Assembly: GCA_013153765.1 (NCBI GenBank)
Contig: JAADDT010000108.1
Coordinates: 1 to 7,461 of the forward strand
Length of the DNA: 7,461 nt
Direction: 5' to 3'
From: Aquificota bacterium
GTDB lineage: Bacteria > Aquificota > Aquificia > Aquificales > Hydrogenothermaceae
Both the position numbers and the translations under genes were made by a program. This document shows positions 1-5,882 of the stretch, in pieces. Positions within the stretch are counted from its first letter, which is position 1, and each line of letters opens with the position of its first letter. Below the pieces are notes generated by a model that was not told where the DNA came from, made no database searches, and saw only the letters and a list, made by a program, of their open reading frames with translations.

Positions 1-297
1 GAGCTGTTCAGGGAGTTTGGGACTGCTTACTACAAAAGGGTTGACCTGAAGGTTGAGGGTGATCAGGGAAGGAAGCTTGTTGAAAGGCTGAAAAAAGAAC
101 CGCCTAAAGAGATAGCCGGCTTCAGGGTCAGGGAGGTTGACCTTACTGACGGCGTGAAGCTTATATTTGAGAACGACGGCTGGGTTTTATTCAGAGCCTC
201 CGGAACGGAGCCGGTTTTAAGGATTTACGTAGAGATGCCAGAAAAATCAGAAGTTGATATGATATTAGAAGAATGTAAAAAACTGGTTGGAGGATAA
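1..297 (+). CDS. Phosphoglucomutase/phosphomannomutase-type phosphohexomutase, C-terminal 98 residues (5' end outside window)
   Basis: The reading frame is open from the first base to TAA at 295-297, so only the C-terminal domain is present. Near its end is the phosphate-binding loop of the alpha-D-phosphohexomutase superfamily, R-A-S-G-T-E-P (visible residues 65-71), followed by LRIYVE. These enzymes move a phosphate between C1 and C6 (or the amino-sugar equivalent) of hexoses in the cytoplasm, feeding glycan and cell-wall precursor synthesis. The stretch before the loop (DGVKLIFENDGWVLFR) resembles the phosphoglucomutase/phosphomannomutase branch more than GlmM, but substrate specificity cannot be read from this domain. 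The catalytic serine and metal-binding domains lie upstream of the window. The next gene starts 2 bp after the stop and uses a ribosome binding site inside this gene's last codons, implying co-transcription. Confidence 0.85.
   Translation, partial: ELFREFGTAYYKRVDLKVEGDQGRKLVERLKKEPPKEIAGFRVREVDLTDGVKLIFENDGWVLFRASGTEPVLRIYVEMPEKSEVDMILEECKKLVGG
289..293 (+). promoter_or_regulatory. Ribosome binding site for the acidic hypothetical protein
   Basis: GGAGG lies in the last codons of the upstream mutase gene, 6 bp before the GTG at 300. It decides the GTG start over the in-frame ATG at 336, which has no comparable upstream purine stretch. Confidence 0.75.
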
Positions 298-299
298 AA

Positions 300-713
300 G
301 TGGAGGAGCACATTTACCAGCCTTACGATGTAAGAATGTCCGAGGAAGGTGAAATTATAGCCATCGTTGAGCCGGACAGCTACCTTAAGGAGATGATAGA
401 GAACAAGGAGACCTGCTGGGAGATAGACGTTGACGTTGATTACGACGAGGACGAGGAAGAGCCTTACCTGATGCTGACGCTACACAAGGACAACGGACAG
501 ATATTTATGGCTTTCCCTTACGGTGAAGCGTGGGACGCCCTGTCGGAGAAGGGAACGATAAACATCGTCCTGCTTACACAGTTTGACCTTGACCACGGAG
601 ATACTTCAGACGCCATAACCATCTCCATAGAGCTTGATCCGTTCATAAAAGGCTACATAGCCGGAGCTTCAAGGATGTGGGAAGCGGTAAGCGAAGAGAT
701 AGAGGGAGAATGA
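300..713 (+). CDS. Small, strongly acidic protein of unknown function (137 aa, GTG start)
   Basis: I do not recognise this protein. It has about 36 Asp/Glu against about 7 Lys/Arg, with a D/E-rich run at residues 43-54 that is nearly unbroken. Predicted beta-type segments (EIIAIVE 18-24, EPYLMLTL 54-61, TINIVLL 86-92, AITISIEL 105-112) alternate with acidic linkers, and the C-terminus (residues 114-135) looks helical. There is no signal peptide or membrane segment, and a single Cys at 39, so it is probably a soluble cytoplasmic protein. The GTG start is chosen for the GGAGG six bases upstream. Its TGA stop overlaps the ATG of the thioesterase gene (ATGA), so the two are probably translationally coupled. 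Codon usage matches the neighbours, so it is likely a native conserved gene and not a chance frame. Function is unknown; the charge would suit binding metal or a basic partner, but that is only inference. Confidence 0.8.
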   Translation: MEEHIYQPYDVRMSEEGEIIAIVEPDSYLKEMIENKETCWEIDVDVDYDEDEEEPYLMLTLHKDNGQIFMAFPYGEAWDALSEKGTINIVLLTQFDLDHGDTSDAITISIELDPFIKGYIAGASRMWEAVSEEIEGE

Positions 714-1102
714 TATACAGAAGGAAGGTACACTTTTACGAAACGGACGCACAGGGAATAGTCCACCACTCAAACTATCCAAGATACTTTGAGGAAGCCC
801 GTGGATACTATCTGGAACAGATTGGATATCCTTACGAAAAGGTAAGGGAAGAGCTGGGAATAGAGATAGTCCTTGTTGAGCTGACGGTAAACTACAAAAA
901 GCCCCTTTCCTTCGGAGACAGTTTTGAGGTTGATTTCCGCATTACGGACATGGACAGGTTTACTTTCACCTTTGAGTACGAGGTAAGGAGCGGAAATGGA
1001 ACGGTAGCCACGGGAAAAACCAGACATACCTGTCTGGACAGGGAAACGAGAAAGATAGTGTCCGTCCCGCAGGTTTTAAGGAAGGGAAAGGAAGCGGTTT
1101 GA
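710..1102 (+). CDS. Hotdog-fold acyl-CoA thioesterase, YbgC/4HBT family (130 aa)
   Basis: The N-terminus carries the 4-hydroxybenzoyl-CoA thioesterase/YbgC signature: F-Y-E-T-D-A-Q-G-I-V-H-H-S-N-Y at residues 9-23. Asp13 corresponds to the catalytic Asp of this family, and it is followed by the long central helix (residues 24-38). Strands around 51-63, 71-79, 84-93 and 99-109 complete a single hotdog domain, and the length of 130 aa is normal for YbgC proteins. Family members hydrolyse acyl-CoA or acyl-ACP thioesters in the cytoplasm, usually as tetramers; the actual substrate cannot be told. The frame is open further upstream (GTG-type start near 677), but homology begins at the ATG at 710, which overlaps the upstream TGA and has GAGGGAG just before it. 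No Tol-Pal genes are visible next to it, so a Tol-Pal link is not supported here. The stop is 1 bp from the 3' end of the oppositely oriented tRNA gene. Confidence 0.88.
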   Translation: MIYRRKVHFYETDAQGIVHHSNYPRYFEEARGYYLEQIGYPYEKVREELGIEIVLVELTVNYKKPLSFGDSFEVDFRITDMDRFTFTFEYEVRSGNGTVATGKTRHTCLDRETRKIVSVPQVLRKGKEAV

Positions 1103-1103
1103 A

Positions 1104-1188
1104 TGCCCAGGGCGGGAGTCGAACCCGCACGCCCGTTAAGGGCACTGTCCCCTCAAGACAGCGCGTCTGCCAATTCCGCCACCTGGGC
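1104..1188 (-). tRNA. tRNA-Leu, anticodon GAG (CCA end not encoded)
   Basis: Read on the minus strand this is an 85-nt class II tRNA. The acceptor stem GCCCAGG pairs with CCTGGGC, followed by discriminator A. The D arm has the bacterial tRNA-Leu pattern (TGGCGGAATTGGCAGACGC). The anticodon stem CTGTC/GACAG encloses the 7-nt loop TTGAGGG with anticodon GAG, which reads CUC/CUU. The long variable arm pairs GCCC with GGGC around TTAAC, and the T arm is GCGGG-TTCGACT-CCCGC. After the discriminator the template continues TTC instead of CCA, so the CCA end must be added after transcription. The gene ends 1 bp from the thioesterase stop and begins 37 bp from the start codon of the divergent tRNA nucleotidyltransferase gene. 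Confidence 0.97.
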
Positions 1189-1202
1189 AAAACAGGATAA
1201 AT

Positions 1203-1231
1203 ATTATATGCGATAGGAGATAGATTTGCAA
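1203..1231 (-). promoter_or_regulatory. Sigma70-type promoter of the tRNA-Leu gene
   Basis: On the minus strand the -35 hexamer TTGCAA (1231-1226) is separated by exactly 17 bp from a perfect -10 TATAAT (1208-1203). Transcription would begin near 1196, leaving a leader of about 8 nt before the tRNA 5' end at 1188, which suits RNase P processing. The -35 element overlaps the TTG start codon (1226-1228) of the divergent nucleotidyltransferase gene, and the spacer contains that gene's ribosome binding site. Confidence 0.75.
1215..1219 (+). promoter_or_regulatory. Ribosome binding site for the TTG-started nucleotidyltransferase gene
   Basis: AGGAG sits 6 bp before TTG at 1226. It decides the start: the nearby ATG at 1208 runs into a stop after one codon (ATG CGA TAG), and no other start fits the DHH-domain N-terminus. 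Confidence 0.75.
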
Positions 1232-3823
1232 GTAGTTTTTTTGCCTGAAGGTGCAGACCTTGACGCCCTGTCAACGGCTTACGGCATTACCCTCCTCTAC
1301 CCTGACGCCAAAATACTCCTCCCTTCAGCGTCTTCCCATTCCTTCAGGCTGGCACTGAAACAGTTTGAAAACATTCTAAAGGAAAAACTGGTAAAGAAAA
1401 AAGAGCTAAAAAGGATAGACACCCTTTTTCTACCTGACAGCAATAATATCAGACTGCCGTTAAAAAGGCTGTCCCCATTCGTTGACGGCAGTACGAAAGT
1501 GGTCGTCTTTGACCACCACCCGTTGAGGGAAAAACTGCCTCCACAGGTTGAAAAACATATACAATCTACGGGAGCGGCAACCACCATCGTTGTCAACAAA
1601 ATAAAAAGGAGAAAAATCCCCATAAGCCCGCAGGAAGCAACACTGCTGGCACTTGGCATTTACGAGGACACAGGAAGCTTTACTTACGGAACAACCACCC
1701 CGAAGGACTTGAGAGCAGGAGCTTACCTCCTTTCAAAGGGAGCAGACCTTGAGCTGGTAAGGAAAATAATAGAAGAAAGAATAGATCAGGAGCAGATAAA
1801 CATAATCCACCAGCTTGTAGAAAACATACAGTACTTTTTCGTCGGTGAGAAAAAGGTAATATTCTCGTTTGCCTATGCAGACCACTACATACCGGACGTG
1901 TCTTCAGCCCTTCACCTGATAAAGCCCTTACAGGAGGCGGACGCATACTTTTTGCTGATAAACGAAAAGGGAAAAACGAGCATAATCGCCCGTTCAAAAA
2001 GCAGGGAGATAGACGTTGGGAAGGTGCTGTCCTATCTGGGAGGAGGAGGACACTACAGAGCGGCAAGTGCCACAGTCAAAGGTCTTACCGTTCAGGAGAT
2101 AAAAAACTACATAGAGACTGTGCTTTTAGGTGAGGCTTACAAAAACAGGACTGTAGGTGAGATAGCCTCCACAGACCTGATAACGGTAAGGAAGGACGAC
2201 ACGGTTGGACAGGTTAAAGACCTGCTGGAAAAAGCCCCTGTCCTTTTCGTTATAAACAAAAAAGGCAAATTTGAAGGTATAGTACTGTCCCGCGTCCTGA
2301 AGGAAAGTATCAGACACGGCGTAGCAAATGTAAAGGTGGAAAACTTCATAATAGACAGCGTTATAACCTTTGAGCCGGAAACCCCCCTGTCTGTGGCTGA
2401 AAAGGTTGTGTCCACATCTTCACAGGAATACTTTCCCGTGCTGAAAAACGGCTACCCTGTGGGAGTGGTAAGCAGAGCTTACATAATAAGAGTGCTACAC
2501 GGACAGGTGTTTGACACGGAAAAGGACTTGTTCATATCAAGGGAAAGGATACAGCCCAGATTCCTTAACTACAGGACGAGGCTGGAAAAGTTCCTGCCGG
2601 AAAGAGTTTTCAGGGAGCTTGAAAGTATAGGCAGGCTTTCCAAAAAACTCGGATACAGAACCTATCTGGTGGGAGGGATAGTCAGGGACATGGTGCTGGG
2701 AAAGGAAAATCTGGACATAGACCTTATCGTTGAGGGAGACGCCGTTGAGCTTGCCAGAGCGTACGCAAGGGAAAGGAAACTGCCTTACCACACTTTTGAG
2801 GAGTTTATGACAGCCCAGATAACCCTTGAGACAGGCGAAAAAATAGACCTTGCCACCGCAAGGAAGGAGACCTATACCCATCCGGGAGCTTACCCGAAGG
2901 TGGAAAAAGCCACCATAAGAGAAGACCTTTACAGGCGGGACTTTACAATAAACACCCTTGCGGTAGAGCTTACGGAAGGCAGGTTCGGAATGCTAATTGA
3001 CTACTTTAACGGTCTGAAGGACATAAAGGACAGAATGATACGGATTTTACACCAGCTTTCCTTCATAGAAGACCCGATAAGGATACTCCGTGCCTTAAGG
3101 TTTGCAGGCAGGTTAGGTTTCCGTCTGGGAAAGCCTACGGAAAGACTGCTTAAACTGTCAGTTGACGAGAATATGCTTGAGTTTGCCCCCACCGGCAGGA
3201 TAAACCTTGAACTTACATACACCTTTAACGAGGAAAAGGTTCTGGACATACTTTCGCTTATGGACAGGTATAAAGTTCTCCACAGCCTCATACCGGAATT
3301 TTTCATGGACGAAAAAAGGGAAGAAATACTGTCCCGATTGAGGGACACCATAATATCCTTTGAGATGTTTCTGGACGTGAAGGTTGACAGGACTTCAAAC
3401 TACCTGATGGCACTGCTTTACCACCTGCCCTTTGACCTGTCTTACAAGTTCCTTGAAAAGTACCACTTCAGTAAGGCAGTAAGGTTCTTTCAGGAGTACT
3501 ACGAGGTAAAAGACCTGCTTAAAAAAATACCTGAAAAAAACTCACAGCTGTATAAAAAAATAAAGTTCATCAGGAAGGACATTCTGGTTTACGTATGTGC
3601 CTCCTCACCTGTGGAACTGGCGGAAAGGATAATAAAAATACTGAAAAAAGAAGGTGAAAAACATCTGATAATATCGGGAAAAGACCTGAAAGAGCTGGGA
3701 ATAAAGCCCTCCCCAATCTACAGGAAAATAATAGACGACGTGTTTAAAAAGTACCTTGACGACGAGATAAAATCAAAAAAAGAGGCTTTAAACTACGTTA
3801 AAAAACGGTATCTGGAGGTTTAG
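1226..3823 (+). CDS. cca: DHH-CBS-CBS-polyA-polymerase-type tRNA nucleotidyltransferase, probable A-adding enzyme (865 aa)
   Basis: Four modules are visible. Residues 1-300 form a DHH phosphoesterase domain: D11-x-D13, D71, the D96-H97-H98 motif, D148 in GIYEDTG, and the DHHA1 motif G273-G-G-H276. Residues about 306-427 are two CBS repeats, known in other proteins to bind adenine nucleotides. Residues 455-580 are the class II nucleotidyltransferase head: GGIVRD (483-488), metal ligands D497 and D499, and RRDFTINTLA (570-579). The RNA-binding neck and body follow, starting with EDPIRILRALRF (615-626), and end in a Lys-rich C-terminus. The enzyme adds nucleotides to tRNA 3' ends in the cytoplasm. 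In Aquifex aeolicus this job is split between separate CC-adding and A-adding enzymes, and I recall the large DHH-CBS type as the A-adding one. The flexible loop between the head motifs (about 543-564) is full length, whereas CC-adding enzymes are known to have it shortened. That fits A-adding, though full CCA addition or polyadenylation remains possible. The start codon is TTG. The ytfJ-like gene follows at 2 bp. Confidence 0.9.
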   Translation: MQVVFLPEGADLDALSTAYGITLLYPDAKILLPSASSHSFRLALKQFENILKEKLVKKKELKRIDTLFLPDSNNIRLPLKRLSPFVDGSTKVVVFDHHPLREKLPPQVEKHIQSTGAATTIVVNKIKRRKIPISPQEATLLALGIYEDTGSFTYGTTTPKDLRAGAYLLSKGADLELVRKIIEERIDQEQINIIHQLVENIQYFFVGEKKVIFSFAYADHYIPDVSSALHLIKPLQEADAYFLLINEKGKTSIIARSKSREIDVGKVLSYLGGGGHYRAASATVKGLTVQEIKNYIETVLLGEAYKNRTVGEIASTDLITVRKDDTVGQVKDLLEKAPVLFVINKKGKFEGIVLSRVLKESIRHGVANVKVENFIIDSVITFEPETPLSVAEKVVSTSSQEYFPVLKNGYPVGVVSRAYIIRVLHGQVFDTEKDLFISRERIQPRFLNYRTRLEKFLPERVFRELESIGRLSKKLGYRTYLVGGIVRDMVLGKENLDIDLIVEGDAVELARAYARERKLPYHTFEEFMTAQITLETGEKIDLATARKETYTHPGAYPKVEKATIREDLYRRDFTINTLAVELTEGRFGMLIDYFNGLKDIKDRMIRILHQLSFIEDPIRILRALRFAGRLGFRLGKPTERLLKLSVDENMLEFAPTGRINLELTYTFNEEKVLDILSLMDRYKVLHSLIPEFFMDEKREEILSRLRDTIISFEMFLDVKVDRTSNYLMALLYHLPFDLSYKFLEKYHFSKAVRFFQEYYEVKDLLKKIPEKNSQLYKKIKFIRKDILVYVCASSPVELAERIIKILKKEGEKHLIISGKDLKELGIKPSPIYRKIIDDVFKKYLDDEIKSKKEALNYVKKRYLEV
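3814..3818 (+). promoter_or_regulatory. Ribosome binding site for the YtfJ-family gene
   Basis: GGAGG lies within the last codons of the nucleotidyltransferase gene, 7 bp before GTG at 3826. The frame upstream of this GTG is closed by TAA at 3799 with no other usable start between, so the GTG start is well supported. Confidence 0.75.
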
Positions 3824-3825
3824 CC

Positions 3826-4317
3826 GTGTTTATACTTTCCTTGCTTACAGCTGTAGTGATAGGGACGACCCCTCCCCCTGTAGTCCTTGAGGGAGAAAAG
3901 GGAGGGACTGTGGACGGAAAGCCGTTTTCCACAGAAACGATAAAAGGGAAGGTCTATCTGGTAATCTACGCAGACCCGGACAAAAGAAACCTTAACGAAA
4001 AGTTCACCGAAGAAGTAAAAAAGCAAAACTTTCCCAAAGACAGGTTCGGCTCAATAGCAATAATAAACCTGAAGGCAACGTGGCTACCTGAATTCGTCCT
4101 GTCAAACATACTGAAGAAAAAGCAGAAACAGTTCCCAAACACCCTCTATGTAAAGGACAGGGACAAGGTTCTTGTAAAAGAATGGAATTTGAAGGACGAG
4201 GACTACAACGTTTTACTTTTTGACAGGGAAGGTAAGGTAATATTCTACAAAGCCGGCAAACTGTCTGAAAAGGACATACAGACCGTAATAAGGCTTATAA
4301 GGGAAAACATAGACTAA
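3826..4317 (+). CDS. ytfJ: YtfJ-family thioredoxin-fold envelope protein (163 aa, GTG start, no cysteines)
   Basis: The second half lines up with E. coli YtfJ as I remember it. FPKDRFGSIAIINLKATWLP (69-88) matches its LPHDRY..TIVN segment, and KEWNLKDEDYNVLLFDREGK (118-137) matches its AWQLDEESSAVVVLDKDGR segment. The ending xGxLxExxIQxVIxLI is also shared. The N-terminus (residues 2-13, hydrophobic, then TTPPP) looks like a short export signal, but it has no Lys or Arg in front of the hydrophobic core, which is unusual. Family proteins have a thioredoxin-like fold and are periplasmic in enterobacteria; their function is unknown. No Cys is present anywhere, so a CxxC redox role is excluded. 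It is 2 bp downstream of the nucleotidyltransferase gene and probably co-transcribed; the functional link between them is unclear. Its stop faces the emrB stop with 2 bp between them. Confidence 0.75.
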   Translation: MFILSLLTAVVIGTTPPPVVLEGEKGGTVDGKPFSTETIKGKVYLVIYADPDKRNLNEKFTEEVKKQNFPKDRFGSIAIINLKATWLPEFVLSNILKKKQKQFPNTLYVKDRDKVLVKEWNLKDEDYNVLLFDREGKVIFYKAGKLSEKDIQTVIRLIRENID

Positions 4318-4318
4318 A

Positions 4319-4337
4319 TTCAGGCTTTTTTCCTGAA
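4319..4337 (-). terminator. Small inverted repeat at the convergent gene ends, possible weak terminator
   Basis: TTCAGG (4319-4324) and CCTGAA (4332-4337) form a 6-bp stem with a 7-nt loop at the 3' end of the emrB-type gene. On the minus strand the stem is followed by only a short T run (TTT then AGTC). It is the only hairpin I see at this junction, but it is short, AT-rich at its base and inside the coding sequence, so a real terminator role is doubtful. Confidence 0.25.
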
Positions 4338-5882
4338 AAGGTCGTAGTATATAAGGATTAAAACCGGCAACGCCCCTATCAAACCGTAAAGACCTGCCAC
4401 GAAGAAAGTGTCCTGAAAAGACCAGTTCATACTGTACAAATACTGGACTTTGTAAATAAGTGCCAGTGCCAGCTTTTGTGCCTTCTCCGGATAGGTAAAC
4501 AGGGAAAACAGGGAGGTAAACTTTTCAGCCATGTAGTTAACGTAAGAAAGGTTCTGGACGTTGTTTATCCCTTCAAAATGCTCATAACCGAACTTGTAAA
4601 GGTCGTTAGTGGCAATAGCCGTCCCGAAAGAACCGCCTATAAAACGGGAGTAGTGGAGAAGACCTGTCCCTAAAGAGGTTTTTTCGCCCAAATTCCTTAA
4701 CGCAAGCGTCGTTACGGGAGCAAAAAACATTCCCAGAGCAATACCGAGAGGTATGGTCATCAGTGCCGCCTTCAGGTTAGGCGTAAAGTAATCCAGCTTG
4801 GGAAGGAAGTAAAGTGAAGCAATCAGGTAAACGGACACGGCGGCGTAAAGGACTTTCTTCTCACCTATTTTGTCCGATAGTATGCCTGCTATTGGAGAAA
4901 AAATGGCTATAAACACGGCAAAGGCAAGTATGTGCAGACCTGCCTGAAAGGTGGTAAGCCCTTTAAGGTGTTCAAAATACAGCGGAAGCAGGTAAAAAAC
5001 CTGATACATTGAAAATCCCAGCAGTAAGAAAAATATGAAAAAACCTACGAAATACTCCTTTATCCTGAATATGGAAAAGTCTATCAAAGGCTCTTTAGAA
5101 AGCAGTTCCGAAAGAAGGTAAAAAAGAAAAGAAAAAACAGCCACGACCGTAAGGTAAACTATCGTATCTGACATAAACCAGCCCAGCTGTTGACCTTTGG
5201 AAAGTATGATAAGCGTGGTTATGGTAAAAACGGAAAGAAAGCCGAAGGAAATAAAGTTAAGCCTTACCTTTTCCCTTTTCAGGCTTGTTTCAGGCAGGTA
5301 AAACAGTGCCAGCATCACAGTAATGATGCCGAAAGGTATGTTTATAAAAAAGACCCAACGCCAGTTAATATATTCCGTAATGTATCCGCCAAGCGTGGGA
5401 CCCAGAGACGGTGCAAAGCTCACCCCCAGTCCGAAAATCCCCATTGCCAGACCTTTCTTTTCCGGCGGATAGACCGAAAACAAAATAGCCTGTGCGGTAG
5501 CCATAACGAAAGCCTCACCTATTCCCTGAAAAACCCGTGCGGCAACCATACTTTCAAGGCTTTCTGACATTCCGCAGGCAAAGGAGGAGACGGTAAACAG
5601 TGCCACCCCTATTATGTATATCCTCCGCAGACCGAAGTTTTTGTCAAGCCATTCTGCAAGTAAAAGAGTCGTGGCTGAAGCCATCATATAGGCTGTGATT
5701 ACCCACTGGACGCCGTAAAGGTCTGTTTTTAAAGGAGCGGTGATTTTCGGCACTATAATGTCCACGATTGTGGTATCAAGGATAGCCATAAAAGCCCCAA
5801 GCATAACTATAACCGTTATGAGTATCCTTTCCCAGCCTGAAATGGTCTCGTAAACAGGTCTGTCCTGAGAGGGAGCCATCAC
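4320..5882 (-). CDS. emrB: EmrB/QacA-type (DHA2) major facilitator drug:H+ antiporter (520 aa)
   Basis: This is an inner-membrane proton-driven exporter of the 14-helix DHA2 family. Helix 1 carries the family motif L-D-T-T-I-V (35-40). Q-W-V-I-T-A-Y-M (59-66) matches helix 2. Motif A is present between helices 2 and 3 as L-D80-K-N-F-G-L-R86-R87. The antiporter motif C is clear in helix 5 (G151 to G166, including PSLGPTLGGY). A second motif-A-like loop is D337-K-I-G. About 14 hydrophobic segments can be marked, and 520 aa is close to E. coli EmrB (about 512). A periplasm-side loop of about 60 residues lies before the last helix (430-488). The gene abuts the emrA-type stop (TAG, then GTG at 5882); ATG at 5879 is an equally possible start. 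The order tolC-emrA-emrB implies a tripartite pump exporting hydrophobic toxins or drugs across both membranes; the substrate is unknown. Confidence 0.93.
   Translation of the reverse strand: MMAPSQDRPVYETISGWERILITVIVMLGAFMAILDTTIVDIIVPKITAPLKTDLYGVQWVITAYMMASATTLLLAEWLDKNFGLRRIYIIGVALFTVSSFACGMSESLESMVAARVFQGIGEAFVMATAQAILFSVYPPEKKGLAMGIFGLGVSFAPSLGPTLGGYITEYINWRWVFFINIPFGIITVMLALFYLPETSLKREKVRLNFISFGFLSVFTITTLIILSKGQQLGWFMSDTIVYLTVVAVFSFLFYLLSELLSKEPLIDFSIFRIKEYFVGFFIFFLLLGFSMYQVFYLLPLYFEHLKGLTTFQAGLHILAFAVFIAIFSPIAGILSDKIGEKKVLYAAVSVYLIASLYFLPKLDYFTPNLKAALMTIPLGIALGMFFAPVTTLALRNLGEKTSLGTGLLHYSRFIGGSFGTAIATNDLYKFGYEHFEGINNVQNLSYVNYMAEKFTSLFSLFTYPEKAQKLALALIYKVQYLYSMNWSFQDTFFVAGLYGLIGALPVLILIYYDLFRKKA

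Noticed and set aside
677..709. Upstream in-frame extension of the thioesterase gene
   Set aside because: It adds MGSGKRRDRGR, antiparallel to nothing known in the hotdog family, and overlaps the acidic gene; the ATG at 710 fits the family N-terminus and the ATGA overlap.
1179..1207. Plus-strand promoter for the nucleotidyltransferase gene using TATTAT at 1202-1207
   Set aside because: No -35-like hexamer at the right distance (the region is the GC-rich tRNA acceptor end), and the resulting start would fall at or inside the ribosome binding site.
966..1274. Minus-strand open frame of 102 codons spanning the tRNA
   Set aside because: It runs through the tRNA-Leu gene and overlaps the thioesterase and nucleotidyltransferase genes; its translation has no recognisable domain and is explained by the tRNA and antisense sequence.
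1297..3351. Several minus-strand open frames of 63-128 codons inside the nucleotidyltransferase gene
   Set aside because: Low-complexity Ser/Leu/Phe-rich antisense translations of a strongly coding + strand gene; no ribosome binding site or family resemblance seen.
4476..5567. Plus-strand open frames of 65 and 125 codons inside the emrB-type gene
   Set aside because: Antisense to a clear 14-helix transporter; basic, low-information translations without start signals.
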